A stretch of DNA of 22,936 nucleotides from a bacterium (lineage in GTDB: Bacteria > Patescibacteria > Microgenomatia > UBA1400 > UBA12108): NCBI GenBank assembly GCA_021788365.1, contig JAJYKS010000012.1, positions 1 through 22,936 of the forward strand. The letters run 5' to 3'. Made by a program: the position numbers and the translations under genes. The notes beneath the pieces were generated by a model. That model had not been told where the DNA came from. It worked only from the letters and a program-made list of their open reading frames with translations, and searched no databases. Each line of letters begins with the position of its first letter. Position 1 is the stretch's first letter. Positions 1-7,695 of this stretch are shown in pieces.

Positions 1-1
1 G

Positions 2-3000
2 GGCACCTCTACCATCGACGGCAAATCCAACACTTTATATATAGGTACAACGAGTGGACTCACCGTCCTGCAGGAAAAACAATCAGGTACCGGTGACCAC
101 AAGGGGTCAGATGAAAACAATGGTTCCGTCAAATACTACACCAAAGACTACATTTCCGAGGAAATGGTCGGGGATGTCCGCTTAATGACACCATTTGCCG
201 GAACTTCTGCATTATCTACCAACACCACTCTTGCAAGTCCGGATACAGACGTGTCGGTAAAGGGAATAGCGATCACAACCAAAGGCTCCGTTCCCACCCA
301 TGTCTCCGGAGTTAGGGGTAACGGATTGTCTTTCTCCGGAGCAGCGACTCAATATTTATGTTCAGGTACGTCCGGTACCTGTGCAAATAATACCAATCTA
401 AGTTTAACTGGTGCATTAACAGTAGGTGCTTGGGTAAAAGGAAACTTGCCGAGTAACTCTGGTTTGATAACCAAACAGCCGGCTGGAGCTGCAAACGCAT
501 GGGGACTCTATGGAGGGCAAGGTGTCGGAGGTGCTGGCACTATAGAAATGAGTGTAGGTAATGGCTCTCAGGTCGAACGCTACAGCTCACGCACAATTAA
601 TGATGGTAACTGGCATTATGTGGTTGGAGTATATAATCCCTCAACAAATCTGGATGTGTATATTGATGGTCAGCTTTCAAACGGCACCTTGACGGCTGCA
701 ATTCCCTCAAGCATCACAACTACTACAGACCCTCTTGAAATTGGCTCTGCCTCTGGTGGTCAAATTCTCTTTACCGGCTCCATCGACGAGCCCTTTGTCA
801 CTGCCACCGCCCTTTCCGCCGGACAAATCAAACACATGTACGAGGTAGGTGCGCGTGCTCTCCAGTCTCACGCTACTACCCTGGGTGGTGGTGGAGCCGA
901 TACCAATCAACAGCTTGGTGGAACAGTCAATACGGTGGGAGACGCAAGACCGGACTACAACAACCAGTTTATGTATGTCGGTACCAACGACGCGACGAAT
1001 GGCAGGGTTAGTAAGATTAGCTTAAACAGTGATACCAACGTCAAGACGTATGACAAAACCACCAATACCCCCACGGGAGGGACACTCCTGGCTAATGACG
1101 ACACCAACACCCTCGCCGTCGGCTACAACCTGGAGGCCGTGGGGAGCGCCACCAGTGGGGTAAAAAGCATGTCCCCCGATAACAATAGCAACGCCCTGAC
1201 CGGCTCCCTCTTCAGCAAAACCCAAACCTTGAGTTCGGCCACCAAGTTCGCCTATCTCTGGGCATCGTTTGTCACCGATAGTTCTGATGCCAGTAACGGC
1301 ATCAACATCTACGCCTGTAACGCGTATGCGACCAAGGCACTCTGCGACAGCAACAGCGCTTGGGTACTCGGCACCACCGTGAGTACCGACACCACTCAGA
1401 CCCCTCCCGAGCGCGAGTACAGCTTCTCTTTCCCCACCGCCGGCTCCAATCTAACCGTCAAAGTCGACTTTGCCCGCGGCTCTACCAAGGCCAACACCTA
1501 CCTCGCCCGCTACGGCGCCACCTGGGCCAGTTCCGTCGGCGGCGCCGATATTGCCGAGCGTTATCAAAGCACGGAGCCCGTCTACCCCGGCGATATCCTC
1601 TCGATCGCCGCTCCACCCGACGGCTCCGGTACCGCGGCCGTTGCCCTCGCTCGCGCCCCGTACGACGCCAAGTTGATCGGCGTCGTCACCACCAACCCAG
1701 GCATCGTCATGGACAACAATCTGGTTGACTTAAACTTCAACGCCGCCTCCCGCAACTCGCCAAATCACCCCGCCGTAGCCCTAGCCGGCCGTATCCCCGT
1801 AAATGTTTCTACAAAGAACGGATCTTTGTCTATCGGCGACCCCATCACTTCCTCCACCATCCCCGGCGTCGGGGTAAAAGCCATGCTTCCCGGCGAAATA
1901 GTCGCCAAAGCCCTGGCCTCGTTCGACTGTACCTCCCCCAGTGCCGTTCTCCAGCCCGATGGCACCTGCCAGGGACAGGTCATGGCGCTCACCAATGTCT
2001 CGTACTTTGACCCCGGCGTCTATCTAACGGACACCGGCAACTTTACCTTTACTCAGCCGACAGAAGCGAGCTCGTCTGCGACTCCCTCCGCCGCGACGGC
2101 CGCCGGACCTATCCAGCTGGTCCGTGTCCTCGTGGGCGGCGCCACCGAAGTGGTCAATCAAATTGGCACGTTTGCGAAGATCATGGTAGCGAGCTTGACC
2201 GCCCACGACGCGTCGATTACCAATCTTTCAGCCGGCGTCATCTCCCCCCTCGCCTCCGGCTCCGCGATTACGATCAATGGTCCCGTCCAAATTAAGCCAA
2301 ATTTGGCTAATTCGGCAAATATGGCCAATACTGCCGCCCTCACCGTCGACGGTACACTCGACGCTGCCACCATCTCGGCTCGCGTCGCAAAGCTGGAAGA
2401 TGTCGAAGCACAAAACATCACCGCCAAAAATATCACCGCCGACACGATTAGCGCCAATCACATTGAAGGATTAGACGCCCGGATCGCGTCCCTCTCCGCA
2501 AATATGTCAGATAGCGAAATCCAATCTTTGACAGACCGGATCAAGTCAAGAATTGGCGCGCTAACCGGCAGCCTCCCCACCGCCGTCGACCTCCCCGTTC
2601 CCGTCGCGACGGCTTCTGCCGTCGCGTATCAGACGTATCCGACCGATACGTCCTATCCGACCTATGCTGCAACTAGTAGCGCCTCCCTCGACTTCGCGAC
2701 CATCAACAACTACCTCGCCGTGATTGGGTCTGCGACCATCACCAACCTGAATGTTACCAACACGCTGCTAGCTAGTAGTATTCAGGCGCCCTGCGGTTCT
2801 TATCCGTCCTATACGTCCAATATGTCCTCTCCGTCCTATTCTTGTTCCCCGTCTCTTACGCTCCAGCCCATGGGCGGCTCCGTCCACTTGGCCGCCGACA
2901 CGCTCGTGGTAGACAGTAGTGGCGAAGTGGCGATAAACGGCAATCTAACTGTCAAAGGCACGGTGACCGCCAGCTCCGCAAACCTCGGCTCGCTTTCCCT

Positions 3001-3511
3001 TGGCCCCACATATCAGTCGTATCAGTCCTATACGTCCAATCCGTCCAATACTGCAACCCCCTCTGCCCTCGGTACGCTCCTTGCAGTCTACGACGAGCAT
3101 GGCAATACTGTCGCCTCCATCAATGCGTCCGGCTCCGCCGACCTCGCCTCCCTCACCACCAAGCTCATTACCATTGCGTCGTCGAGCGAAGCCAGTAGCT
3201 CCGCAACTCCCTCCGGCATCTTGGCAGCCACAGCAGCCTCCAACACCACCGCCGGCTCGGCCGTCCTGGTTGCCCCAAATACTTCGCTCACCATTACCAG
3301 CCCCTACGTCACCGCGAACTCGCTCGTCTACTTGACCCCCACCGGCGAGACCGGCAACAAGGTACTATTCGTCAAGTCCAAAAAGACATGCCCCACAGGT
3401 TCCGAACTCTCTCCAAGTTCGGAACCTTGTAAACCCGGGTTCACCGTCGGGATAGACGCACCCACCACCACCGATATCTCCTTCAACTGGTGGATCATCG
3501 AACTCAAATAA
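2..3511 (+). CDS. Giant surface/appendage protein, 5'-truncated (LamG-like, tail-fibre-like and C-terminal anchoring domains)
   Basis: The frame is open from base 2, so the gene starts before the window; 1169 residues are visible. Visible residues about 101-285 form a concanavalin/LamG-like jelly roll (WHYVVGVYNPSTNLDVYIDG, then an IDEP motif), which in this family binds sugars or other ligands. Residues about 510-670 resemble the domain seen in tail-fibre and autoproteolytic chaperone-like proteins (DIAERY, PGDILS, IGVVTTNPG, ALAGRIPVNVS, GDPITSS). Next comes a stalk-like stretch with short alanine/asparagine repeats and a likely coiled coil (residues about 770-860), then three Y/S/T/P-rich patches. 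The last ~80 residues hold a two-cysteine loop domain, shared with the truncated gene at the right end of the window. It is probably exported and displayed on the cell surface. The gene contains several short DNA repeats in frame (at 1811, 2287, 2627, 2798, 3011 and 3397). Its exact ligand cannot be told. Confidence 0.8.
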   Translation, partial: GTSTIDGKSNTLYIGTTSGLTVLQEKQSGTGDHKGSDENNGSVKYYTKDYISEEMVGDVRLMTPFAGTSALSTNTTLASPDTDVSVKGIAITTKGSVPTHVSGVRGNGLSFSGAATQYLCSGTSGTCANNTNLSLTGALTVGAWVKGNLPSNSGLITKQPAGAANAWGLYGGQGVGGAGTIEMSVGNGSQVERYSSRTINDGNWHYVVGVYNPSTNLDVYIDGQLSNGTLTAAIPSSITTTTDPLEIGSASGGQILFTGSIDEPFVTATALSAGQIKHMYEVGARALQSHATTLGGGGADTNQQLGGTVNTVGDARPDYNNQFMYVGTNDATNGRVSKISLNSDTNVKTYDKTTNTPTGGTLLANDDTNTLAVGYNLEAVGSATSGVKSMSPDNNSNALTGSLFSKTQTLSSATKFAYLWASFVTDSSDASNGINIYACNAYATKALCDSNSAWVLGTTVSTDTTQTPPEREYSFSFPTAGSNLTVKVDFARGSTKANTYLARYGATWASSVGGADIAERYQSTEPVYPGDILSIAAPPDGSGTAAVALARAPYDAKLIGVVTTNPGIVMDNNLVDLNFNAASRNSPNHPAVALAGRIPVNVSTKNGSLSIGDPITSSTIPGVGVKAMLPGEIVAKALASFDCTSPSAVLQPDGTCQGQVMALTNVSYFDPGVYLTDTGNFTFTQPTEASSSATPSAATAAGPIQLVRVLVGGATEVVNQIGTFAKIMVASLTAHDASITNLSAGVISPLASGSAITINGPVQIKPNLANSANMANTAALTVDGTLDAATISARVAKLEDVEAQNITAKNITADTISANHIEGLDARIASLSANMSDSEIQSLTDRIKSRIGALTGSLPTAVDLPVPVATASAVAYQTYPTDTSYPTYAATSSASLDFATINNYLAVIGSATITNLNVTNTLLASSIQAPCGSYPSYTSNMSSPSYSCSPSLTLQPMGGSVHLAADTLVVDSSGEVAINGNLTVKGTVTASSANLGSLSLGPTYQSYQSYTSNPSNTATPSALGTLLAVYDEHGNTVASINASGSADLASLTTKLITIASSSEASSSATPSGILAATAASNTTAGSAVLVAPNTSLTITSPYVTANSLVYLTPTGETGNKVLFVKSKKTCPTGSELSPSSEPCKPGFTVGIDAPTTTDISFNWWIIELK
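1811..1834 (+). repeat. REP-like palindromic element inside the surface-protein gene
   Basis: ACAAAGAACGGATCTTTGT (7-bp arms, 5-base loop ACGGA) plus the next five bases CTATC match the copy at 4321-4344 base for base (24 of 24). It is read in frame as TKNGSLSI, in the middle of the tail-fibre-like domain. It belongs to the family that flanks the RAYT gene at 3576. Confidence 0.85.
2287..2331 (+). repeat. 9-bp tandem repeat (GGCNAATNN type), five units, in coding sequence
   Basis: Five consecutive 9-base units are visible, of the form GCCAAATTT, GGCTAATTC, GGCAAATAT, GGCCAATAC. They encode a three-residue repeat (PNL-ANS-ANM-ANT) in the stalk region. A related four-unit copy lies between dprA and the pilin gene at 13912-13947. 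Confidence 0.75.
2627..2668 (+). repeat. 9-bp repeat patch 1 (TATCCGACC type)
   Basis: About four and a half 9-base units (TATCAGACG, TATCCGACC, GATACGTCC, TATCCGACC) encode YQT-YPT-DTS-YPT. This is the first of three similar patches in the C-terminal third of the surface protein. Confidence 0.7.
2798..2842 (+). repeat. 9-bp repeat patch 2 (TCCTATNCG type)
   Basis: Five 9-base units (TCTTATCCG, TCCTATACG, TCCAATATG, TCCTCTCCG, TCCTATTCT) encode SYP-SYT-SNM-SSP-SYS. It has the same character as patches 1 and 3, separated from them by ordinary coding sequence. Confidence 0.7.
3011..3055 (+). repeat. 9-bp repeat patch 3 (TATCAGTCC type)
   Basis: Five 9-base units (TATCAGTCG, TATCAGTCC, TATACGTCC, AATCCGTCC, AATACTGCA) encode YQS-YQS-YTS-NPS-NTA. 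This is the third Y/S/T/P-rich island of the surface protein. Confidence 0.7.
3397..3427 (+). repeat. Hairpin with 12-bp perfect arms inside the C-terminal Cys loop
   Basis: AGGTTCCGAACT and its exact reverse complement are separated by 7 bases. The hairpin encodes GSELSPSSEPC between the two cysteines of the C-terminal domain. The same arms with a different 7-base loop occur at 22892-22922 in the related gene at the right end. Confidence 0.8.
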
Positions 3512-3522
3512 GCATCTCCGCG

Positions 3523-3554
3523 AGCTGTGCAAAGATCCGTTCTTTGTCTATCTC
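3523..3554 (+). repeat. REP-like element, left flank of the RAYT gene
   Basis: The element is AGCTGT, GCAAAGA, loop TCCGT, TCTTTGT, then CTATCTC. It starts 11 bases after the stop of the surface-protein gene. Apart from one base and an inverted 5-base loop, it is the same 32 bp, in the same orientation, as the right flank at 4315-4346. The position just behind a gene end is typical of REP elements. It could also act as a weak terminator, though no T-run follows. Confidence 0.85.
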
Positions 3555-3575
3555 GAATATGATACAGTAAATGAT

Positions 3576-4316
3576 ATGCCCAGCATTTACTGTCAACGAA
3601 TCTTTGTCCCAGGCTCGTACTACCACATCTACAATCGCGGCGCTCACCAGGAGCTTCTGTTCCGAAACTCCACCGACTATCAGGCTTTTACCGAAATTCT
3701 CGAATACTATATCCTCCACCCCCTTGGCACCCCACCAAGCGTCGTCACCCGTTACTCTACCGCAGGCTATCATCGGGCAATACACAAAGATCCGTTCTTT
3801 GCACAGCTATCAAGCAGCACTCAAAAAGATATCCACGCGTACAATCTCATTTGTTACTGCCTCATGCCAAATCATTTTCACTTGATGGTACGCCAGATTG
3901 ATGGCAACGTTACCATTTCGAACCTCATGCGCCGGCTATGCGTGGGTTACGCCATGTACTACAACGACAAACATCATCATTCGGGCACGATCTTCCAGGG
4001 TAAATATAAAAATATCCTCGTCGAAAACGAATATCAGTGGCTCTATCTTTCCAAATATATTCATCGCAATCCGCTTCACGGCAAAGTTGGAGGAGATGGA
4101 CAAAGAACGGACCTTTGTACATCTCTCGCAGACTATCCATACTCATCATTCCCTCACTATATCGGACGCCGAACCGAAAAGTGGATTTCGAGCAGCGAAA
4201 TGCTTGGCCGCTACAAAAATAACGCTTTCCAAAAATATCGTGACTTCGTTCTAGACGGGAGCGACAGCGGAAATATTGCGAAACAGGCCATCGACCACGA
4301 AGAACTCCAATATTAG
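3576..4316 (+). CDS. REP-associated tyrosine transposase (RAYT, Y1 HUH family)
   Basis: A 246-residue protein of the IS200-like/RAYT family, single-strand DNA nucleases that cut at REP hairpins. Visible hallmarks are the N-terminal HIYNRGA, the HUH metal-binding motif MPNHFH (H100 and H102), SNLMRRL, then GYAMYYN with candidate catalytic tyrosines Y125, Y128 and Y129, GTIFQGKYKNI, and LSKYIHRNPL. The ATG follows a -10-like TACAGT (3563-3568) by 7 bases. Cognate palindromes flank the gene at 3523 and 4315, and two further copies lie inside it (3784 and 4100). The latter encode the segments HKDPFFAQL and GQRTDLCTS, which look like additions to the family's usual length. It is intact as far as can be seen. 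Such genes normally act in trans on scattered REPs rather than moving as an insertion sequence. Confidence 0.92.
   Translation: MPSIYCQRIFVPGSYYHIYNRGAHQELLFRNSTDYQAFTEILEYYILHPLGTPPSVVTRYSTAGYHRAIHKDPFFAQLSSSTQKDIHAYNLICYCLMPNHFHLMVRQIDGNVTISNLMRRLCVGYAMYYNDKHHHSGTIFQGKYKNILVENEYQWLYLSKYIHRNPLHGKVGGDGQRTDLCTSLADYPYSSFPHYIGRRTEKWISSSEMLGRYKNNAFQKYRDFVLDGSDSGNIAKQAIDHEELQY
3784..3802 (-). repeat. REP-like element inside the RAYT gene, copy 1 (reverse)
   Basis: On the plus strand this reads ACAAAGATCCGTTCTTTGC. Read on the minus strand it carries the AGCTGTGC left flank of the family and loop ACGGA. It encodes HKDPFFAQ just before the region leading to the HUH motif. Confidence 0.8.
4100..4118 (-). 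repeat. REP-like element inside the RAYT gene, copy 2 (reverse)
   Basis: On the plus strand this reads ACAAAGAACGGACCTTTGT. On the minus strand the flanks are AGATGT on the left and CCATCTC on the right, so the full element is recognisable with three or four changes. It encodes part of GQRTDLCTS, between the NPL motif and the C-terminal YPYSS motif. Confidence 0.75.
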
Positions 4317-4346
4317 CTGTACAAAGAACGGATCTTTGTCTATCTC
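4315..4346 (+). repeat. REP-like element, right flank of the RAYT gene
   Basis: AGCTGT begins in the last two bases of the RAYT stop codon (TAG 4314-4316). ACAAAGAACGGATCTTTGT and CTATCTC follow. It lies between two convergent genes, ending 9 bases from the stop of the SIMPL gene, where a bidirectional hairpin would be expected. Confidence 0.85.
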
Positions 4347-4355
4347 TCCCTCCCG

Positions 4356-5087
4356 CTACAACGTCTCGTAGCTCAGGGTTTCAGTCACCTTTACCTCGGT
4401 TGTCCCCGGCGAAACTTCGGTGGTGGTGGAAGGCACAGCCTTCTCTACTCCCGCAGCCATGAGCGGCATGGGGCGCACATTCGGCGTCTCACTTTCTGTT
4501 ACGTTCACAATCCTGCCGAGCTTCATCCCGGACAAGTCGGCGAGCTCTTTGGCCTTCGCCTCCGCCAGGTCGATCGCCTGCTTCCTTGCCTCTGACATCG
4601 TTTTTGTTTTTAAGCCGTCAGACAAAGTGAAGGAGAGACCGCCGACTTGGTTGAGACCCAGTTGGCCGGAGAGGTCGAGGATAGGCGAGAGCTTGGTAAA
4701 GTCGTGGACTTTCACCAAAACGGTCGCAGACACAACATAGCCGCTCGGAGAGTTACCGATGTAATTGGGGTACACACTATACTGCGAGGTGGTTAGGTCG
4801 GCGTCCGCCACCCCCAATCCCCTGAGTTGTTTGGTGAGATTGGCGAGGGTCTGATTCGTCTGGCTCTGCGCCGTCGCGACCGAGATCGCCGTCTTTTGCA
4901 CGCCGAGTGACACCTGTGCCTCGTCTGGCGCAACGGTCACACTTCCCGTCCCGGTTACGTCAAAAGTAGACGCTTTCTGTGTTTGCGTCACCGCTACCGG
5001 CAGCGCTCCAAAAAAACGGAAATACAGCCCCACGGCTCCAGTTATGATAATCGCAACTGCAACGGCGCTTAGTAATTTCTTTAGCAT
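4356..5087 (-). CDS. SIMPL (DUF541) domain protein, membrane-anchored or exported
   Basis: A 243-residue protein. Residues 1-30 form a hydrophobic signal or anchor segment. The rest matches the SIMPL/DUF541 family (FDVTGTGSVTVAPDEAQVSL, then TSQYSVYPNY, then a C-terminal VTETLSYE strand), a family of periplasmic or surface proteins that often form oligomers and whose biochemical role is poorly known. An SD-like GGGGG (5092-5096) lies four bases before the ATG and a -10-like TAGTAT/TATAAA lies before it. It runs divergently from the dockerin cluster with a 45-base gap that must hold both promoters. It converges on the RAYT gene. Confidence 0.85.
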   Translation of the reverse strand: MLKKLLSAVAVAIIITGAVGLYFRFFGALPVAVTQTQKASTFDVTGTGSVTVAPDEAQVSLGVQKTAISVATAQSQTNQTLANLTKQLRGLGVADADLTTSQYSVYPNYIGNSPSGYVVSATVLVKVHDFTKLSPILDLSGQLGLNQVGGLSFTLSDGLKTKTMSEARKQAIDLAEAKAKELADLSGMKLGRIVNVTESETPNVRPMPLMAAGVEKAVPSTTTEVSPGTTEVKVTETLSYETL

Positions 5088-5120
5088 ACATCCCCCTTTT
5101 ATACTATCCTACACCACTGC

Positions 5121-5132
5121 TACAATGAAGCA
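5121..5132 (+). promoter_or_regulatory. -10 box directly before the first dockerin gene
   Basis: TACAAT (5121-5126) is followed by six bases and then ATG. With a usual 6-7 base distance to the start site, transcription would begin at or next to the A of the ATG, giving a leaderless message. The -35 region is weak (TTTATA around 5098). Confidence 0.55.
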
Positions 5133-6584
5133 ATGAAGGCAAATTTTTTAGCGTCATTATTACTAATCACATTATCACTATCTTTCCCTTCCCTCGTTAT
5201 CGCACAGGCAGACCCAATATCAGGTACAACATTCTCAAATGCCTCCGCTGGCCTAGAAAGCGGCCCCAATGTACTCGACAACAATCCCTCAACTTTCTGG
5301 GGCACAGGCAACTTTGCTCCAGGATGGATCGAATTACGTCTCCCATCACCAACCAATATCAGCCGCATAACACTTCAAACGAATCAATATCCCCGCGGCC
5401 GCATAAAAGTACAAATCACGGGCGGCATTAATTCCGGCCTCGAAACCGCTATCTTCGACCTTGATCGAGTTGTTGATGATGGTGAAGTTATCGACATCCC
5501 TCTCCTCACCCCAACCAAACTCGTTCAATACGTGCGTATCACAACAACCACGAGTCCTTCATATATAAGTTGGCGAGAAATAAAGCTCTATGCAGGCACC
5601 AAACCTGCAGACCAACATTATCGATACTTCGGATACTTCGGCGGCCCTAGTGATTTTTCCGAAACCGACTATACCAACTTTCGAGAAGTAGCCAACGGAT
5701 GGGGAACGGGCGCCAACACTCGTTGGGTTCTAAACAAAGCCGATAATGACATCGCAGACATTAACAAACTTGCTTCCATGGGGATCAAAAGCTCGGTTGA
5801 TATTTCTCCAATTTTCTTTGGCGCACCCACTCCAGATCATTGGATTGCACTCCCAAATGCCGCATCTGATTGGCAGGCGTATTGGGCGGCAATCAGCCCA
5901 TACGCCGACAAAATTTTGACGTTTAGCCTGCTTGACGAGCCGGATTTAAAATTCCCAAGCTTAGTGGAATATGGGAATGCCATCGATATCATTAGTCGCG
6001 ACACTTCTATCCCCATCTTAACCGAATTGTCGTACGAAGCCATTCCTAGACTAATGGACCACACTCTCACTCTTCCGTCCAATATTAATCTCCTATCCTT
6101 CGACGAATACAACTGCTGGGACAACTGTTATGGGGGATTAAGCATACCTGAAAAAATTGATGTCATTAGCCAAATCATGCGCGAGCGAAACGGGAAAATC
6201 TGGTTAACGGTAGATGGACTCAAATTCGGCACAACTCCGCCCACAGCAAGCGAACAAAATAGTTGGATTGACAGAGATAAAAAATTTATCAATGCGTGTA
6301 TCTCAATACCGGAGTGTGAAGGGACCAAGATATTCATCTGGAACACTATTCCCTCTGCAGGGCTCGTGGGAGTCCAAGATATGCCGCTCCTTGCTGCATA
6401 CTTTCGTAGCATTGGAACCATAGTCAAAAATGCCAACGACACGACTGTCTCCCTACCCACCCCTGGTGATCTCAACAGTGACGGCCACGTTGATATCTTC
6501 GACTACAATTTATTAGTCAGCAAATTCGGCAACTCGTATACTATTTTTGACTACAACAATATCGTGGCAAACTATGGGAAATAA
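5133..6584 (+). CDS. Secreted dockerin protein: F5/8C (discoidin) domain + TIM-barrel-like glycosidase domain
   Basis: 483 residues. Residues 1-24 are a signal peptide ending near VIAQA. Residues about 25-150 look like an F5/8 type C carbohydrate-binding domain (VLDNNPSTFWGT, GWIELRLPSPTNISRITLQT, VQYVRITTT). Residues about 158-435 resemble an (alpha/beta)8 glycoside hydrolase barrel with acidic strand-end motifs LLDEPD (E269) and FDEYNCW (E325); I cannot assign a GH family. Residues 445-483 are a dockerin (GDLNSDGHVDIFDYN) with a collapsed second half. It probably degrades or binds a polysaccharide while docked to a cohesin. It is first in a four-gene cluster and overlaps the next gene by 11 bases. 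This gene and the next look more AT-rich than the two cohesin genes that follow. Confidence 0.8.
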   Translation: MKANFLASLLLITLSLSFPSLVIAQADPISGTTFSNASAGLESGPNVLDNNPSTFWGTGNFAPGWIELRLPSPTNISRITLQTNQYPRGRIKVQITGGINSGLETAIFDLDRVVDDGEVIDIPLLTPTKLVQYVRITTTTSPSYISWREIKLYAGTKPADQHYRYFGYFGGPSDFSETDYTNFREVANGWGTGANTRWVLNKADNDIADINKLASMGIKSSVDISPIFFGAPTPDHWIALPNAASDWQAYWAAISPYADKILTFSLLDEPDLKFPSLVEYGNAIDIISRDTSIPILTELSYEAIPRLMDHTLTLPSNINLLSFDEYNCWDNCYGGLSIPEKIDVISQIMRERNGKIWLTVDGLKFGTTPPTASEQNSWIDRDKKFINACISIPECEGTKIFIWNTIPSAGLVGVQDMPLLAAYFRSIGTIVKNANDTTVSLPTPGDLNSDGHVDIFDYNLLVSKFGNSYTIFDYNNIVANYGK

Positions 6585-7695
6585 CCGCTTCGTGAAAGCC
6601 CCTATATTCATATTCTCATGGTATATCATCATCGCCCTTGTACTAACTCTCGTATATCCTCCTACTGCGCGGGCGGGCGCAGACTACTCTTTTTCCAATT
6701 TTCGGGGTGCCAACTTTTTCGAGGGTCACTACTGGTATGGCAACGCAGCCGATGCAGAGATAGCCGCAAATGCTTCCACAAACATGCATCTTAATATTAT
6801 TAGGCTAAACGCTCGACTCAATTCACTTGCAATTGATGAAACTGATGAAGAATTTGTTAACGATCTTGTCCAGGTGATAAACACCTTTGCGTCACATCAC
6901 GAAAAAGTCATCCTCGTCCTAGGCGGTTATGTGGGCTACGACACTTCGTGCGGAGGGTATGGGTCGTTTTTAGAGGTGCAAACACGCGCCATGAAAGTAG
7001 TTAACACGCTAAAAAATAACCCTGCAATTTTCGCCTGGGAAATTATGAACGAGGCAATTTCGGGGAACAGCCAAAATTGCGACTCTACTCAAATTATCAA
7101 GGCGGTCAACGCTATGTACAACCTGGTACACTCATCAGATCCCACAACTCCCACGACCGTCTCCGAAGCCTTCTACTGGTGGGATCTAGGTAACTGGAAA
7201 GACATTTCGACTTTTGCTTCATTTCATTGGTATCCAAACGGGGACATTACCAGTTCGCCAGTATCAGACGCACAACTCGCAAAATTACGTTCGGATCTTA
7301 CCGACGCGCTCACGAGCGCAAAGGCAGCTGCGGCCCCACTACCACTCGTAGTTGGGGAGTTCGGTATTCAGTCCCCAACCACTGTAAATGCAGAAGATCA
7401 GGCGAAGGTGTATCAAGTAATGTATGACGTGTTCAAGGAAGAAAATGTCGGCACGATACTCTGGACAGCTTCCGTCAACGACGCCTCTGGTAATTATTCT
7501 GTTATAAATGCCGACGGATCGCTCAAACCTGCAGGGAGCATTGTTCAACAAACCTATACACCATACGCGCTACAGGGTGACTTGAATTGCGACGGGAAGG
7601 TGGATATCTTCGACTACAATTTGCTCATCTCCAAATTCGGCAATCCATACACCATATTTGATTACAACAATATAGTTGCAAACTATGGCAAATAA
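6574..7695 (+). CDS. GH5-like secreted glycosidase with C-terminal dockerin
   Basis: 373 residues from ATG 6574; a TTG at 6547 is possible, but only the ATG start puts the signal peptide at the usual place (IFIFSWYIIIALVLTLVYPP, cleavage near ARAGA). The body matches clan GH-A and best GH5: FRGANFF at the start, IIRLN, a general acid/base in WEIMNE (E160), FHWYPNG, and the nucleophile in VVGEFG (E262). GH5 members are typically endo-acting beta-glucanases or mannanases; substrate is not predictable here. Residues 335-373 are a dockerin nearly the same as in the upstream protein. The start codon lies inside the last codons of the upstream gene, suggesting translational coupling. All catalytic motifs appear intact. 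Confidence 0.87.
   Translation: MGNNRFVKAPIFIFSWYIIIALVLTLVYPPTARAGADYSFSNFRGANFFEGHYWYGNAADAEIAANASTNMHLNIIRLNARLNSLAIDETDEEFVNDLVQVINTFASHHEKVILVLGGYVGYDTSCGGYGSFLEVQTRAMKVVNTLKNNPAIFAWEIMNEAISGNSQNCDSTQIIKAVNAMYNLVHSSDPTTPTTVSEAFYWWDLGNWKDISTFASFHWYPNGDITSSPVSDAQLAKLRSDLTDALTSAKAAAAPLPLVVGEFGIQSPTTVNAEDQAKVYQVMYDVFKEENVGTILWTASVNDASGNYSVINADGSLKPAGSIVQQTYTPYALQGDLNCDGKVDIFDYNLLISKFGNPYTIFDYNNIVANYGK

Noticed and set aside
1360..1728. Open frame of 122 codons overlapping the surface gene in another frame
   Set aside because: The product is arginine-rich and low-complexity, as expected from reading a GC-rich gene out of frame, and the main frame has clear domains.
3523..4346. A complete IS200/IS605 insertion sequence with TnpB
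   Set aside because: No TnpB or second gene is present. The 246-residue protein and palindromic flanks fit a RAYT gene better than an insertion sequence.
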